DNA from: Actinomycetes bacterium
Lineage (GTDB): Bacteria > Actinomycetota > Actinomycetes > Prado026
NCBI GenBank assembly: GCA_025455945.1
Contig: JALOLN010000006.1
Coordinates: 1 to 28,379, forward strand
DNA length: 28,379 nt
Reading direction: 5' to 3'
The first letter of the stretch is position 1. Each line of letters starts with the position of its first letter. Below the pieces are notes generated by a model. The model was not told the DNA's origin. It saw only the letters and a program-made list of their open reading frames with translations, and searched no databases. Shown here piece after piece: positions 7,560-16,426 of the stretch. Position numbers and translations under genes: made by a program.

Positions 7560-8941
7560 CCCCCCAGGACCTCGTCGAGCGGGCGCTCGCCGCCAGCCGG
7601 GCCGACGGCTGCGTCGTCATCGCCCGGGAGTCCAGCAGCGTCAACCTGCGCTTCGCGGGGAACACGCTCACCACCAACGGCGCCATGCGGTCCCGGTCGG
7701 TCACGGTCGTCGCCGTCGTCGACGGGGTGGCGGGCACCGCCAGCGGGGTCGTCACCCGCTCCCACGTCGCCGCGGCCGAGGTGGCCGCGCTCGTCGAGGC
7801 CGCGGAACGCGCCGCCCGGGAGTCGGAGCCGGCCGAGGACGCCGCGCCGCTGGTGGCCGGGGGCGCTGCCTCCCCCACCTGGGCCGACGAGCCGGCCGTG
7901 ACCACCACCGGCGTGTTCGCGGGCCTCGCCCCGGCGCTGGGGGCGGCCTTCGCGCGAGCCCGGGCTGAGCAGCGGGAGCTCTTCGGCTTCGCCGAGCACG
8001 ACGTGGTGACGTCGTACGTGGGCTCCTCGACCGGACTGCGGCTGCGGCACGACCAGCCCACCGGTCGGCTCGAGGTCACCGGCAAGTCGCACGGGCGGAC
8101 CCGCTCGACGTGGGTGGGTCGGTCGACCCGGGACTTCACCGACGTGGACGTGCCCGCCCTGGACGACGAGGTGGTGCGACGACTGGGCTGGGCCGCCCGC
8201 ACCGTCGAGCTGTCACCCGGCCGGTACGAGACGATCCTCCCGCCGAGCGCCGTGGCCGACCTGATGGTCTACCTGTACTGGTCGGCGGCCGCTCGGGACG
8301 CCCACGACGGCCGCACCGTCTTCAGCCGTCCCGGCGGTGGGACCCGGGTCGGCGAGCGGCTCAGCGATCGCCTGCTCAGCCTGTGGAGCGACCCGGGGCA
8401 CCCGGGCCTGGAGTGCGAGCCGTTCGTGCTGGCCGCCTCGTCCGGCCCCGCGTCGTCGGTGTTCGACAACGGCCTGCCACTGGCGCGCACGGCGTGGGTC
8501 GACGAGGGCCGGCTGGCGGCGCTGCTGCAGACCCGGCACTCCGCCGAGGTCACCGGACTGCCGCTCACGCCCGCCATCGACAACCTCGGCCTCGACGTCG
8601 CCGGCGGCGCCGGCGGGGTCGACGACCTCGTCGCCGCAACGTCCGGCCGGGCACTGCTGCTCACCTGCCTGTGGTACATCCGCGAGGTAGACCCGCAGAC
8701 GCTGCTGCTCACCGGGCTGACCCGGGACGGCGTCCACGTCGTCGAGGACGGCGAGGTCGTCGGCACGACGACGAACTTCCGGTTCAACGAGAGCCCGGTG
8801 GACCTCCTGGGCCGGGTCGCGGCGGCGGGGGGCACCGAGCTGACCCTGCCCCGCGAGTGGAGCGACTTCTTCACCCGGACGGCGATGCCCGCGCTGCGCG
8901 TCGACGGGTTCAACATGTCGACGGTGAGCCCGGCCAGCTGA
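7556..8941 (+). CDS. tldE: TldE/PmbA family metalloprotease partner
   Basis: The 461-residue protein is the TldE/PmbA partner of the upstream TldD. It lacks HExxxH, as expected for the non-catalytic subunit. Family features include the N-terminal helix-sheet domain with the ESSSVNLRFAGN segment at about 24-35 and the GLPLTPAIDNLGL stretch in the C-terminal half. The C-terminus with GFNMSTVSPAS is typical. The GTG start overlaps the tldD TGA (GTGA), supporting equal synthesis of the two subunits. A short GC hairpin (CCCCG 8942-8946, CGGGG 8952-8956) follows the stop and is shared with convergent dodecin; it could help end transcription in both directions. Confidence 0.92.
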   Translation: MTPQDLVERALAASRADGCVVIARESSSVNLRFAGNTLTTNGAMRSRSVTVVAVVDGVAGTASGVVTRSHVAAAEVAALVEAAERAARESEPAEDAAPLVAGGAASPTWADEPAVTTTGVFAGLAPALGAAFARARAEQRELFGFAEHDVVTSYVGSSTGLRLRHDQPTGRLEVTGKSHGRTRSTWVGRSTRDFTDVDVPALDDEVVRRLGWAARTVELSPGRYETILPPSAVADLMVYLYWSAAARDAHDGRTVFSRPGGGTRVGERLSDRLLSLWSDPGHPGLECEPFVLAASSGPASSVFDNGLPLARTAWVDEGRLAALLQTRHSAEVTGLPLTPAIDNLGLDVAGGAGGVDDLVAATSGRALLLTCLWYIREVDPQTLLLTGLTRDGVHVVEDGEVVGTTTNFRFNESPVDLLGRVAAAGGTELTLPREWSDFFTRTAMPALRVDGFNMSTVSPAS

Positions 8942-8958
8942 CCCCGCCGGTCGGGGGC

Positions 8959-9171
8959 TCAGGCGTCCTCGAGGCGGAAGCCGACCTTCATCGTCACCTG
9001 GAAGTGCGACACCTCGCCATCGACGATCTGACCGCGGACGTCGGTGACCTCGAACCAGTCGAGGTGGCGCAGCGTCTGCGCCGCGCGCGCGACCCCGTTG
9101 CGGATCGCCTCGTCGACACCGTTGGGGGACGTCCCGACGATCTCGGTCAGGCGGTAGGTGCGGTTCGACAT
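8959..9171 (-). CDS. Dodecin family flavin-binding protein
   Basis: Dodecins form hollow dodecamers that store or buffer flavins, and in some bacteria coenzyme A. The 70-residue length fits the family. The pattern of strand YRLTEIVGTS, helix, then HLDWFEV and the final strand HFQVTMKVGF matches dodecin. W39 is in the position of the flavin-stacking tryptophan, and Q58 is in the place of the conserved glutamine. The ATG at 9171 is preceded on the minus strand by GAGGAG with good spacing, which decides the start over the longer open frame. It is convergent with tldE and divergent from the DUF3099 gene. Confidence 0.93.
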   Translation of the reverse strand: MSNRTYRLTEIVGTSPNGVDEAIRNGVARAAQTLRHLDWFEVTDVRGQIVDGEVSHFQVTMKVGFRLEDA

Positions 9172-9212
9172 GGGCTCCTCCTCGGCCGGCGCGGGTGCGC
9201 ACCGGCCATGAT

Positions 9213-9228
9213 CCCCCAGCCCTGGGGG
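9213..9228. repeat. Small palindrome between dodecin and DUF3099 genes
   Basis: CCCCCA (9213-9218) and TGGGGG (9223-9228) pair around a GCCC loop in the divergent intergenic region, between the dodecin start and the -10 candidate of the DUF3099 gene. It could be an operator or chance in GC-rich DNA. Confidence 0.3.
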
Positions 9229-9250
9229 TGCCGTCTCGGCGACCGGCACG

Positions 9251-9256
9251 TAGCGT
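9251..9256 (+). promoter_or_regulatory. Candidate -10 box of the DUF3099 gene
   Basis: TAGCGT fits TANNNT and lies 60 nt upstream of the ATG at 9317, leaving a leader of about 50 nt that includes the GGAGG at 9304-9308. No convincing -35 box is seen. Confidence 0.4.
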
Positions 9257-9316
9257 GGTCCCGGGACGGCGCGGCGGCCATCGGCCGCGGTCGGACCCCG
9301 GACGGAGGCGGTGGGC

Positions 9317-9688
9317 ATGGGCGGCAAGTCCGGCCGGGCACCGGTCTACTCGATCACGGGGGCCCAGCGCTCCCTGTCTGACGACCTCGACAGCCGCACC
9401 CGCCGCTACCTCATCGCGATGGGCATCCGCACCGTCTGCTTCGTGGGGGCGGTCGTCGTCCAGGGCCCGCTGCGGTGGGTGCTCGTCGCCGGGGCGGTCG
9501 TGCTGCCCTACCTGTCGGTGGTCTTCGCCAACGCCGGCCGCGAGCGCATCCGCGACACGACCCCGACGACCGTGCTCACGCTGGACCGCCCCCGACTCGG
9601 GCCGGGGAGCCCCCCAGGTCCGGCCGGCGGAGTCGCGCGTGAGACGCCTCACAGCGAGAACCCCGTCGACCCCGACACGCAGACCTAG
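9317..9688 (+). CDS. DUF3099 family small membrane protein
   Basis: The 123-residue protein fits the actinobacterial DUF3099 family, whose function is unknown. A short cytoplasmic N-terminus with YSITGAQRSLSDDLDSR is followed by two hydrophobic segments at about residues 32-50 and 54-72, separated by QGPLRW. A Pro- and Gly-rich, probably disordered tail completes it. I prefer ATG at 9317 over GTG at 9311 because GGAGG at 9304-9308 is 8 nt from the ATG and only 2 nt from the GTG. Downstream is the candidate 6C-like RNA on the same strand, with its own -10 sequence. Confidence 0.85.
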   Translation: MGGKSGRAPVYSITGAQRSLSDDLDSRTRRYLIAMGIRTVCFVGAVVVQGPLRWVLVAGAVVLPYLSVVFANAGRERIRDTTPTTVLTLDRPRLGPGSPPGPAGGVARETPHSENPVDPDTQT

Positions 9689-9702
9689 ACATCGTTTTGT
9701 GT

Positions 9703-9708
9703 CATAAT
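9703..9708 (+). promoter_or_regulatory. Candidate -10 box of the 6C-like RNA
   Basis: CATAAT sits in an AT-rich island (about 9690-9709), rare in this window, and would start transcription at about 9714-9716, exactly at the base of the first hairpin. No clear -35 box is visible. Confidence 0.5.
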
Positions 9709-9714
9709 CGGGGT

Positions 9715-9800
9715 GGCGCCGCGGTCCCCCGGTTGCGGTGCCCGCGATGCCGGGTGGCTTCCCCCGTAGCCGTCCGGCATCGCCCTGTATGGGGGTCTGT
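9715..9800 (+). ncRNA. Candidate 6C-like small RNA: two hairpins with C5 loops
   Basis: Hairpin 1 pairs 9715-9722 with 9735-9742 (8 bp, one G-U) around a 12-nt loop holding CCCCC at 9726-9730. Hairpin 2 pairs 9744-9759 with 9768-9783 (16 bp, two G-U) around the 8-nt loop TCCCCCGT. Two consecutive stems each showing a C-rich loop are the hallmark of the actinobacterial 6C RNA family (Rfam 6C), a small RNA thought to pair through its loops with G-rich targets. The loops here have five C rather than six. A GGGGG at 9791-9795 could pair with either loop. The plus strand is favoured by the C-rich loops and the CATAAT box. The 3' end is uncertain; a further IR at 9812-9830 lies inside moaA. Confidence 0.65.
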
Positions 9801-9805
9801 CCCGG

Positions 9806-10792
9806 TCACCCGCCGATCGCCGACATCGGCCGGACCGGCTGCCGGAAGCTCGGGTCGTCGATGCCGTGCCCGGCCTTCTTGGCCCAGACGGTGCCGCGCA
9901 GGATCTCCGCCACCTGCTCGTCGCTGCCCCCGCTGCGCAGCACCTCGCGCAGGTCGGTCTCCTCACGGGCGAACAGGCAGTTGCGCACCTGCCCGTCGGC
10001 GGTGAGCCTGACCCGGTCGCAGGCCGCGCAGAACGGCCGGGTGACCGACCCGATGACCCCGACCCGTCCTGGCCCGCCGTCGACGAGCCAGGTCTCGGCC
10101 GGGGCGCTGCCTCGCGTGGCGCCGTCCTCCGGGCTGAGGTCGAAGTCGGCGCGCAGCAGGGTCAGGATCTCCTCAGCGGTCACCATCTCGGCACGGTCCC
10201 AGGTGTGCTGCGGGTCCAGCGGCATCTGCTCGATGAACCGCAACTCGTACCCCCGGTCGAGGCACCAGCGCAGCAGGTCCGCGGCCTCTGCGTCGTTGAC
10301 GCCGCGCAGCAGGACGGCGTTCACCTTCACCGGCCGCAGTCCCGTGGCGTCCGCGGCGGCCAGACCGTCGATGACCTCGCTGAGCCGGTCGCGGTGCGTC
10401 AGGGTGACGAAGCGCTCCCGCTGCAGGGTGTCCAGACTGACGTTGACCCGGTCCAGCCCGGCGGCCCGGAGGTCCGGAGCCACCCGGGCCAGCCCGATGC
10501 CGTTGGTGGTCAGCGACAGCCGGGGCCGCGGTCGCAGGGCGGCCACGCGGGCCACGATGTCGACCAGCCCGCGGCGCAGCAGCGGCTCACCACCGGTGAA
10601 GCGCACCTCGGTGACGCCGAGCCCCACGGCCACGGCGACCACCCGCACCACCTCGTCGTCCGTGAGCAGGTCTGGCGACGGCAGCCAGTCCAGACCCTCC
10701 GGCGGCATGCAGTAGGAGCAGCGGAGGTTGCACCGGTCGGTGAGCGACACCCGCAGGTCGGTGGCGACCCGGCCGAACGTGTCGAGGAGCAC
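9806..10792 (-). CDS. moaA: GTP 3',8-cyclase MoaA
   Basis: MoaA is a radical SAM enzyme that, with MoaC, turns GTP into cyclic pyranopterin monophosphate in molybdenum cofactor synthesis. The 328-residue protein has the N-terminal cluster motif C21-x3-C25-x2-C28, the SAM-contact FTGGEPLL near 65-72, and the C-terminal second-cluster motif FCAACDRVRL followed by RNC (C-x2-C-x13-C). It ends in GG, as the family requires for activity. The GTG start at 10792 has no Shine-Dalgarno but lies six bases after a TAGCAT -10 box on the minus strand. No other moa or moe gene is in the window. It diverges from the SURF1 gene. Confidence 0.96.
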   Translation of the reverse strand: MLLDTFGRVATDLRVSLTDRCNLRCSYCMPPEGLDWLPSPDLLTDDEVVRVVAVAVGLGVTEVRFTGGEPLLRRGLVDIVARVAALRPRPRLSLTTNGIGLARVAPDLRAAGLDRVNVSLDTLQRERFVTLTHRDRLSEVIDGLAAADATGLRPVKVNAVLLRGVNDAEAADLLRWCLDRGYELRFIEQMPLDPQHTWDRAEMVTAEEILTLLRADFDLSPEDGATRGSAPAETWLVDGGPGRVGVIGSVTRPFCAACDRVRLTADGQVRNCLFAREETDLREVLRSGGSDEQVAEILRGTVWAKKAGHGIDDPSFRQPVRPMSAIGG

Positions 10793-10798
10793 CCCGCC

Positions 10799-10804
10799 AT
10801 GCTA
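10799..10804 (-). promoter_or_regulatory. Candidate leaderless promoter of moaA
   Basis: On the minus strand TAGCAT is followed by six bases and then the moaA GTG at 10792, with no ribosome site. The predicted transcript starts at or next to the start codon. Confidence 0.6.
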
Positions 10805-10851
10805 CGTGGGCCCGCCCCCACCTGCCCGACCGTCGCCCGCGGGCCGGCCGG

Positions 10852-10857
10852 TACCGT
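10852..10857 (+). promoter_or_regulatory. Candidate leaderless promoter of the SURF1 gene
   Basis: TACCGT is followed by seven bases and then the GTG start at 10865; no ribosome site is present. It faces away from the moaA promoter within a 72-nt divergent gap. Confidence 0.6.
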
Positions 10858-10864
10858 CGCTGCC

Positions 10865-11596
10865 GTGCTGCGGTTCCTGCTCCGGCCACGGTGGCTGGCC
10901 CTGACCGGACTGGTGCTGCTGCTCGTCCCGCTCTTCCTCCGGCTCAGCCAGTGGCAGTACGACCGGCACCTCGACCGCCGGGCGTCGGCTGACGTCGTCC
11001 GCGCCAACATCGACCGGCCACCGGCTCCGCTGGCCGACGTGCTCCCGGCCGCGCCGGCGGTGACGAACGCCGTCCAGTGGCGGCAGGTGACCCTGACCGG
11101 ACGGTGGGACGCCGACGCCGAGGTTCTGGTGCGCAACCGCCCCTTCGAGGGGCGCAGCGGGCTCCTGGTGGTCACCCCCCTGGTGCCGGCGTCGGGGCCG
11201 GCCCTGCTCGTCGCGCGCGGCCACGTCCCGGCCGCCGCCTCGGCCACCGACCGTCCCGACGTGCCCGCTGCCCAGCCCGGCGAGGTCACCGTGGTGGCGC
11301 GCCTGCGCCCCGGGGAGACGCCCCGGTCCGTCGAGGGCCTGCCTCCCGGACAGGTGCTCGCCGTCGACCCGGACGCCCTGGCCGACGAGCTCGGCTACCC
11401 CCTGGTCGACGGCTACGGCGAGCTGGTCTCGGAGCAGCCCGCTCCGGCGGACGCGCCGACGCCCGTCGAGGGGCCGTCGGTCTCCCCCGGCCCGCACCTG
11501 TCCTACGCCGTGCAGTGGGTGCTGTTCGCGCTGCTCGCGGTCGGGGGCTGGGTCATGCTGGCCTGGCGCGAGGTGCAGACCGCCCGGTCGGTCTAG
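10865..11596 (+). CDS. SURF1 family cytochrome c oxidase assembly protein
   Basis: SURF1 proteins assist assembly of heme-copper oxidases, probably at the heme a insertion step. The 243-residue protein has the family layout: TM1 at about residues 9-26, directly followed by LSQWQYDR, a large extracytoplasmic domain with RQVTLTGRWD and VRNRPFEG, and TM2 near the C-terminus in HLSYAVQWVLFALLAVGGW. The GTG at 10865 is seven bases after a TACCGT -10 box and has no Shine-Dalgarno; the open frame upstream is a shadow of moaA. The TAG stop overlaps the stop of the convergent sirtuin gene in the palindrome CTAG. Confidence 0.92.
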   Translation: MLRFLLRPRWLALTGLVLLLVPLFLRLSQWQYDRHLDRRASADVVRANIDRPPAPLADVLPAAPAVTNAVQWRQVTLTGRWDADAEVLVRNRPFEGRSGLLVVTPLVPASGPALLVARGHVPAAASATDRPDVPAAQPGEVTVVARLRPGETPRSVEGLPPGQVLAVDPDALADELGYPLVDGYGELVSEQPAPADAPTPVEGPSVSPGPHLSYAVQWVLFALLAVGGWVMLAWREVQTARSV

Positions 11597-12366
11597 GACC
11601 GAGTGGTCGCGGCCGACCCCACCAGCGCCGGCAGCACCTGGCCGATGGGGCCGGCGAGCACGGCGTCCGCCAACCGGTCGTAAGGCGTGGACTCGGCGTT
11701 GAGGATCACCAGTCGGGCGCCGGCGTCCTTGGCCACCTCGCACAGCGACGCCACCGGGTGGACCTGCAGGGAGCTGCCCACGACGAGCAGGACGTCGCAG
11801 GCGGCGGCAGCTCGCACCGAGGCGCGCCACACCGCGGGGTCCAGCGGCTGGCCGAACGAGATCGTGCCCGACTTGAGGATGCCGCCGCACGTCAGGCAGG
11901 TCGGGTCCTCCTCCCCCGCCTCGAGCCGGGCCAGGGTGTCCGCCATCGGCGTGCGCCGCCCGCAGGACAGGCAGACCACGGTGTGCAGCGACCCGTGCAC
12001 CTCCAGGACGCGGTCCGGGTCGGACCCGGCGGCCTGGTGCAGCCCGTCGATGTTCTGCGTCACGATGTCGAGCAGCCGGCCAGACCGCTCCAGGTCGACC
12101 AGGGCCCGGTGGCCGGCGTTGGGCCGGGCGGTCCAGGCGGCGTGCTCCAGGCGGCGCTGCCAGACGGCCACCCGCACCTGGGGGTCCGCGACGTAGGCGT
12201 CGAAGTCGAACAGCCGCGCCGCCGCCGGGTCCTTGGTCCACACGCCGGCCGGCCCCCGGAAGTCGGGGATTCCGCTCTCGGTGGAGATGCCCGCACCCGT
12301 CAGCGCCGTGACGACGTCTGCCTCGCGCACCCAGCGGGCGACCCGCGCGACGTCCGACTCCGCCAT
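11593..12366 (-). CDS. Sir2 family NAD-dependent protein deacylase
   Basis: Sirtuins remove acyl groups from protein lysines using NAD+. The 257-residue protein has GAGIS (24-28) and PDFRG (34-38) for NAD binding, QNIDGLH at 104-110, and catalytic H124 in VHGS. A four-cysteine zinc site is formed by C132, C135, C157 and C160. GSSLQVHP at 197-204 is also typical. ATG 12366 is preceded by a TAGAGT box six bases away and no Shine-Dalgarno. It lies 30 nt downstream of the ABC exporter on the same strand but probably has its own promoter. Its last three bases overlap the SURF1 stop. Confidence 0.95.
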   Translation of the reverse strand: MAESDVARVARWVREADVVTALTGAGISTESGIPDFRGPAGVWTKDPAAARLFDFDAYVADPQVRVAVWQRRLEHAAWTARPNAGHRALVDLERSGRLLDIVTQNIDGLHQAAGSDPDRVLEVHGSLHTVVCLSCGRRTPMADTLARLEAGEEDPTCLTCGGILKSGTISFGQPLDPAVWRASVRAAAACDVLLVVGSSLQVHPVASLCEVAKDAGARLVILNAESTPYDRLADAVLAGPIGQVLPALVGSAATTRS

Positions 12367-12372
12367 GGGTGG

Positions 12373-12378
12373 ACTCTA
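12373..12378 (-). promoter_or_regulatory. Candidate leaderless promoter of the sirtuin gene
   Basis: On the minus strand TAGAGT is followed by six bases and then ATG at 12366. It lies in the 30-nt gap after the ABC exporter stop, so the sirtuin can be transcribed independently. Confidence 0.55.
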
Positions 12379-12396
12379 CGTCCGCACCGGGCGCTC

Positions 12397-14286
12397 TCAG
12401 ACCCCCACGACCTGGCCCTCGGTGCCCTGGGCGGCGAACTGGGTGCGGTAGAGGTCGGCGTACAGCCCGCCCCCGGCCAGGAGCTCCTCGTGGCTGCCCT
12501 GCTCGACGATGCGGCCGTCGTCGACCACGAGGATCGCGTCGGCGTGCCGCACGGTGGAGAGCCGGTGGGCGATCACCAGCGACGTCCGGCCCTCGAGCGC
12601 GCGGGACAGCGCCTGCTGCACCGCCACCTCGGACTCGGAGTCCAGGTGCGCGGTCGCCTCGTCCAGCACCACGATCTGCGGGGCCTTGAGCAGCAGCCGG
12701 GCGATGGCCAGCCGCTGCTTCTCCCCACCGGAGAGCCGGTACCCCCGGTCCCCCACGACGGTGTCCAGGCCCTCGGGGAGGGCGGCGACGAGGTCCCAGA
12801 TCTGGGCCGCGCGCAGTGCCTCCTCCAGCTGCGCGTCGGTGGCCTCCGGGGCGGCATACAGCAGGTTCGCCCGGATCGTGTCGTGGAACATGTGCGCGTC
12901 CTGGGTGACGACGCCGATGGCCCGGTGCAGGGAGTCCTGGGTGACCTCGCGGACGTCGTGGCCGCCCACCCGCACCACGCCGCCGGTGACGTCGTACAGC
13001 CGGGACACCAGCGCGGTGATCGTCGTCTTGCCGGCGCCGGAGGGGCCGACCAGCGCCACCATCCGGCCCGGCTCCACCCGGAAGGAGACCTCGTGCAGCA
13101 CGGGGCTGGACGGCGTCGCGTCCAGCACCGCGACCGACTCCAGCGACGCCAGCGACACCTCGTCCGCGGACGGGTAGCGGAACGAGACCCGCTCGAACTC
13201 CACCCCGTCGGCCGCCGGCGGCAGGGGCTGCGCGTCCGGCCGGTCGGCCACCATGGGCGGCAGGTCCAGCACCTCGAAGACCCGCTCGAACGACACCAGC
13301 GCGGTCATGACGTCGACCTGGACGTTGGACAGCGCGGTCAGCGGCCCGTACAGCCGGGTCAGCAGCGCCGCCAGCGCGACCAAGGTCCCCACCTGCAGCC
13401 GGCCGTCGACGGCGAGCAGACCGCCGACGCCGTACACGATGGCCGTGGCCAGGGCTGCCATCAGCGTCAGCGAGGTGAACAGCACCCGGCTGTACATGGC
13501 CGAGACCACGCCGATGTCCCTCACCCGCCCCGCCTTCTCGGCGAACCGGGCGCCCTCCTCCGCGGGGCGGCCGAAGATCTTGACCAGCAGCGCGCCCGCG
13601 ACGTTGAACCGCTCCGTCATGGTCTGGCTCATCGCCGCATTGAGCTGCATGGACTCGCGGCTGATCGCGGCCAGCCGCTTGCCCATCCACCGGGCGGGCA
13701 GCACGAACATCGGCAGCAGCACGAGCAGGGCGAGGGTGATCTGCCACGAGAGCAGGAGCATCGCCGTCAGCACGAGGGCGAGCGTCACCACGTTCGACAC
13801 CACCGACGACAGAGTCGAGGTGAACGCCTGCTGGGCGCCGATGACGTCGGAGTTGAGCCGGCTCACCAGCGAGCCGGTCTGGGTACGGGTGAAGAACGCC
13901 AGCGGCATCCGGCCGACGTGGCCGAAGACCTGGGTGCGCAGGTCGAAGATGAGGCCCTCGCCGATGCGGGCGGAGAACCACCGGCCGACCAGGCTCAGCG
14001 CGGCGTCCAGGAGCGCCAGGGCGGCGACCCCCAGCGCGCCCAGCACGACGACCCGGCTGTCCCCCGCCCCGACCCCGCTGTCGATGATCCACTTGAAGAG
14101 CAGGGGCGTGAACGCCACGGTGGCCGAGGCGAGCACCGTGATGGCGAGGAACCAGGCGATCTCCCGGCGGTAGGGGTCCGCGAACCGCATGATGCGCCGC
14201 GCCGTGCCCGGGGCGAGGCGCCGCTTGACGTCACCGTCGCGGGTGAACGAGCGGTAGACCATCCAGGGACCCTGGGACATCGACAT
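12397..14286 (-). CDS. ABC exporter with fused membrane and ATPase domains (ABCB/MsbA type)
   Basis: The 629-residue protein is a half-size type IV ABC exporter that should act as a dimer. Six hydrophobic segments lie in about residues 40-320. The nucleotide-binding domain follows: FRYP A-loop region near 380, Walker A GPSGAGKTT at 414-422, signature LSGGEKQR near 520, Walker B IVVLDEA, and the H-loop in AHRLS. A 20-residue spacer rich in Ser and Val (SADEVSLASLES region) separates the first NBD strand from the rest; I recall similar spacers in actinobacterial homologues. Substrate unknown (lipid, drug or peptide). Start chosen at ATG 14286; ATG 14280 is an equally good alternative and no clear Shine-Dalgarno distinguishes them. 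Confidence 0.9.
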   Translation of the reverse strand: MSMSQGPWMVYRSFTRDGDVKRRLAPGTARRIMRFADPYRREIAWFLAITVLASATVAFTPLLFKWIIDSGVGAGDSRVVVLGALGVAALALLDAALSLVGRWFSARIGEGLIFDLRTQVFGHVGRMPLAFFTRTQTGSLVSRLNSDVIGAQQAFTSTLSSVVSNVVTLALVLTAMLLLSWQITLALLVLLPMFVLPARWMGKRLAAISRESMQLNAAMSQTMTERFNVAGALLVKIFGRPAEEGARFAEKAGRVRDIGVVSAMYSRVLFTSLTLMAALATAIVYGVGGLLAVDGRLQVGTLVALAALLTRLYGPLTALSNVQVDVMTALVSFERVFEVLDLPPMVADRPDAQPLPPAADGVEFERVSFRYPSADEVSLASLESVAVLDATPSSPVLHEVSFRVEPGRMVALVGPSGAGKTTITALVSRLYDVTGGVVRVGGHDVREVTQDSLHRAIGVVTQDAHMFHDTIRANLLYAAPEATDAQLEEALRAAQIWDLVAALPEGLDTVVGDRGYRLSGGEKQRLAIARLLLKAPQIVVLDEATAHLDSESEVAVQQALSRALEGRTSLVIAHRLSTVRHADAILVVDDGRIVEQGSHEELLAGGGLYADLYRTQFAAQGTEGQVVGV

Positions 14287-14345
14287 CCGGGCTGCTCTCG
14301 ACTCTCGTCCGCGGCGGCGTCCATGGCAGGACGGCACGAAGGCGC

Positions 14346-14403
14346 GCTCCGGTCAACAGCGCCGGAGCCGTCGGTGTTCCCCGGCCCGGGAGACGGCCGG
14401 GCC
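14346..14403. terminator. Two tandem hairpins between the HTH gene and the ABC exporter
   Basis: GCTCCGG (14346-14352) pairs with CCGGAGC (14362-14368), and GGCCCGG (14383-14389) pairs with CCGGGCC (14397-14403). Both lie in the 125-nt gap just downstream of the HTH gene on the minus strand and could end its transcript. No U-tract follows, so a factor-dependent or processing role is equally possible. Confidence 0.4.
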
Positions 14404-14411
14404 AGGGGCGG

Positions 14412-14624
14412 CTACTTCCTGCCCTTGCCCCTGGTCGCGCCGCCGCGTCCCCGCAGCGTCGTCCCCGACTCGGTGAGGATGCGGTGGACGAAGCCGTAGG
14501 ACCGCCCGGTCTCCTCGGCGAGGGCCCGGATGCTCGTCCCGGACTCGTACTTCTTGCGGAGCTCGGCCGACAGCTTGTCGCGCTCCCCGCCGGTCACCCG
14601 TCGTCCCTTGCCAAGCTCGGCCAC
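14412..14624 (-). CDS. Small helix-turn-helix protein with basic tail
   Basis: The 70-residue protein has a helix-turn-helix with SIRALAEETGRSYGFVHRIL at about residues 32-51 and ends in a basic RGRGGATRGKGRK tail. It belongs to a small conserved actinobacterial HTH family of unknown role, known to me from Streptomyces homologues with the same HTH and tail. I chose GTG at 14624 because AGGAGG lies five bases upstream on the minus strand and the length matches those homologues. An in-frame ATG at 14657 would add 11 residues but has no ribosome site. It lies between the ABC-F gene and the ABC exporter on the same strand. DNA binding is inferred from the fold and basic tail. Confidence 0.85.
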   Translation of the reverse strand: MAELGKGRRVTGGERDKLSAELRKKYESGTSIRALAEETGRSYGFVHRILTESGTTLRGRGGATRGKGRK

Positions 14625-14703
14625 GGCTGCCTCCTCCACGACGATCCCTTGCCCCATGATCACCCAACCACGCCGGGGCCACCACCGGAACCCCCGGGCC
14701 CGG

Positions 14704-16302
<1,599 letters not shown>

Positions 16303-16376
16303 GGGGCTCTCCGGGGCAGCGGGCGACGACGGGCGGCAGGGAACGGCCGGTCAGGGCTCGCAGCCACGCATGTTCG

Positions 16377-16383
16377 TAGTCTA
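16377..16383. promoter_or_regulatory. Overlapping divergent -10 boxes (peptidase + / ABC-F -)
   Basis: The sequence TAGTCTA reads TAGTCT on the plus strand (16377-16382) and TAGACT on the minus strand (16378-16383); both fit TANNNT. Predicted transcripts run into the peptidase gene (leader about 38 nt with AGGAGG) and into the ABC-F gene (leader about 70 nt). No -35 boxes are clear. Confidence 0.5.
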
Positions 16384-16426
16384 GTGAGAGGCCGCGACCA
16401 CGGCCCCGAGCGGCGCAGGAGGCGGC

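Noticed and set aside
5080..8941. Functional pathway linking the quinone oxidoreductase with TldD/TldE
   Set aside because: The overlaps show likely co-transcription, but no biosynthetic or peptide precursor gene is nearby, so a RiPP-type cluster around TldD/TldE is not supported.
8942..8958. Strong terminator between tldE and dodecin
   Set aside because: Only a 5-bp GC stem is present with no U-tract; in such GC-rich DNA it could occur by chance, so it is mentioned only in the tldE entry.
9689..9805. Molybdenum cofactor riboswitch next to moaA
   Set aside because: The structured region lies downstream of the moaA stop, not in its leader, and moaA appears leaderless. The C-rich loops fit 6C better.
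11077..14499. A 1140-codon open frame on the plus strand
   Set aside because: It overlaps SURF1, sirtuin, the ABC exporter and the HTH gene, which all have clear motifs. Its translation is low-complexity (Gly, Arg, Pro, His) and is a GC-driven shadow.
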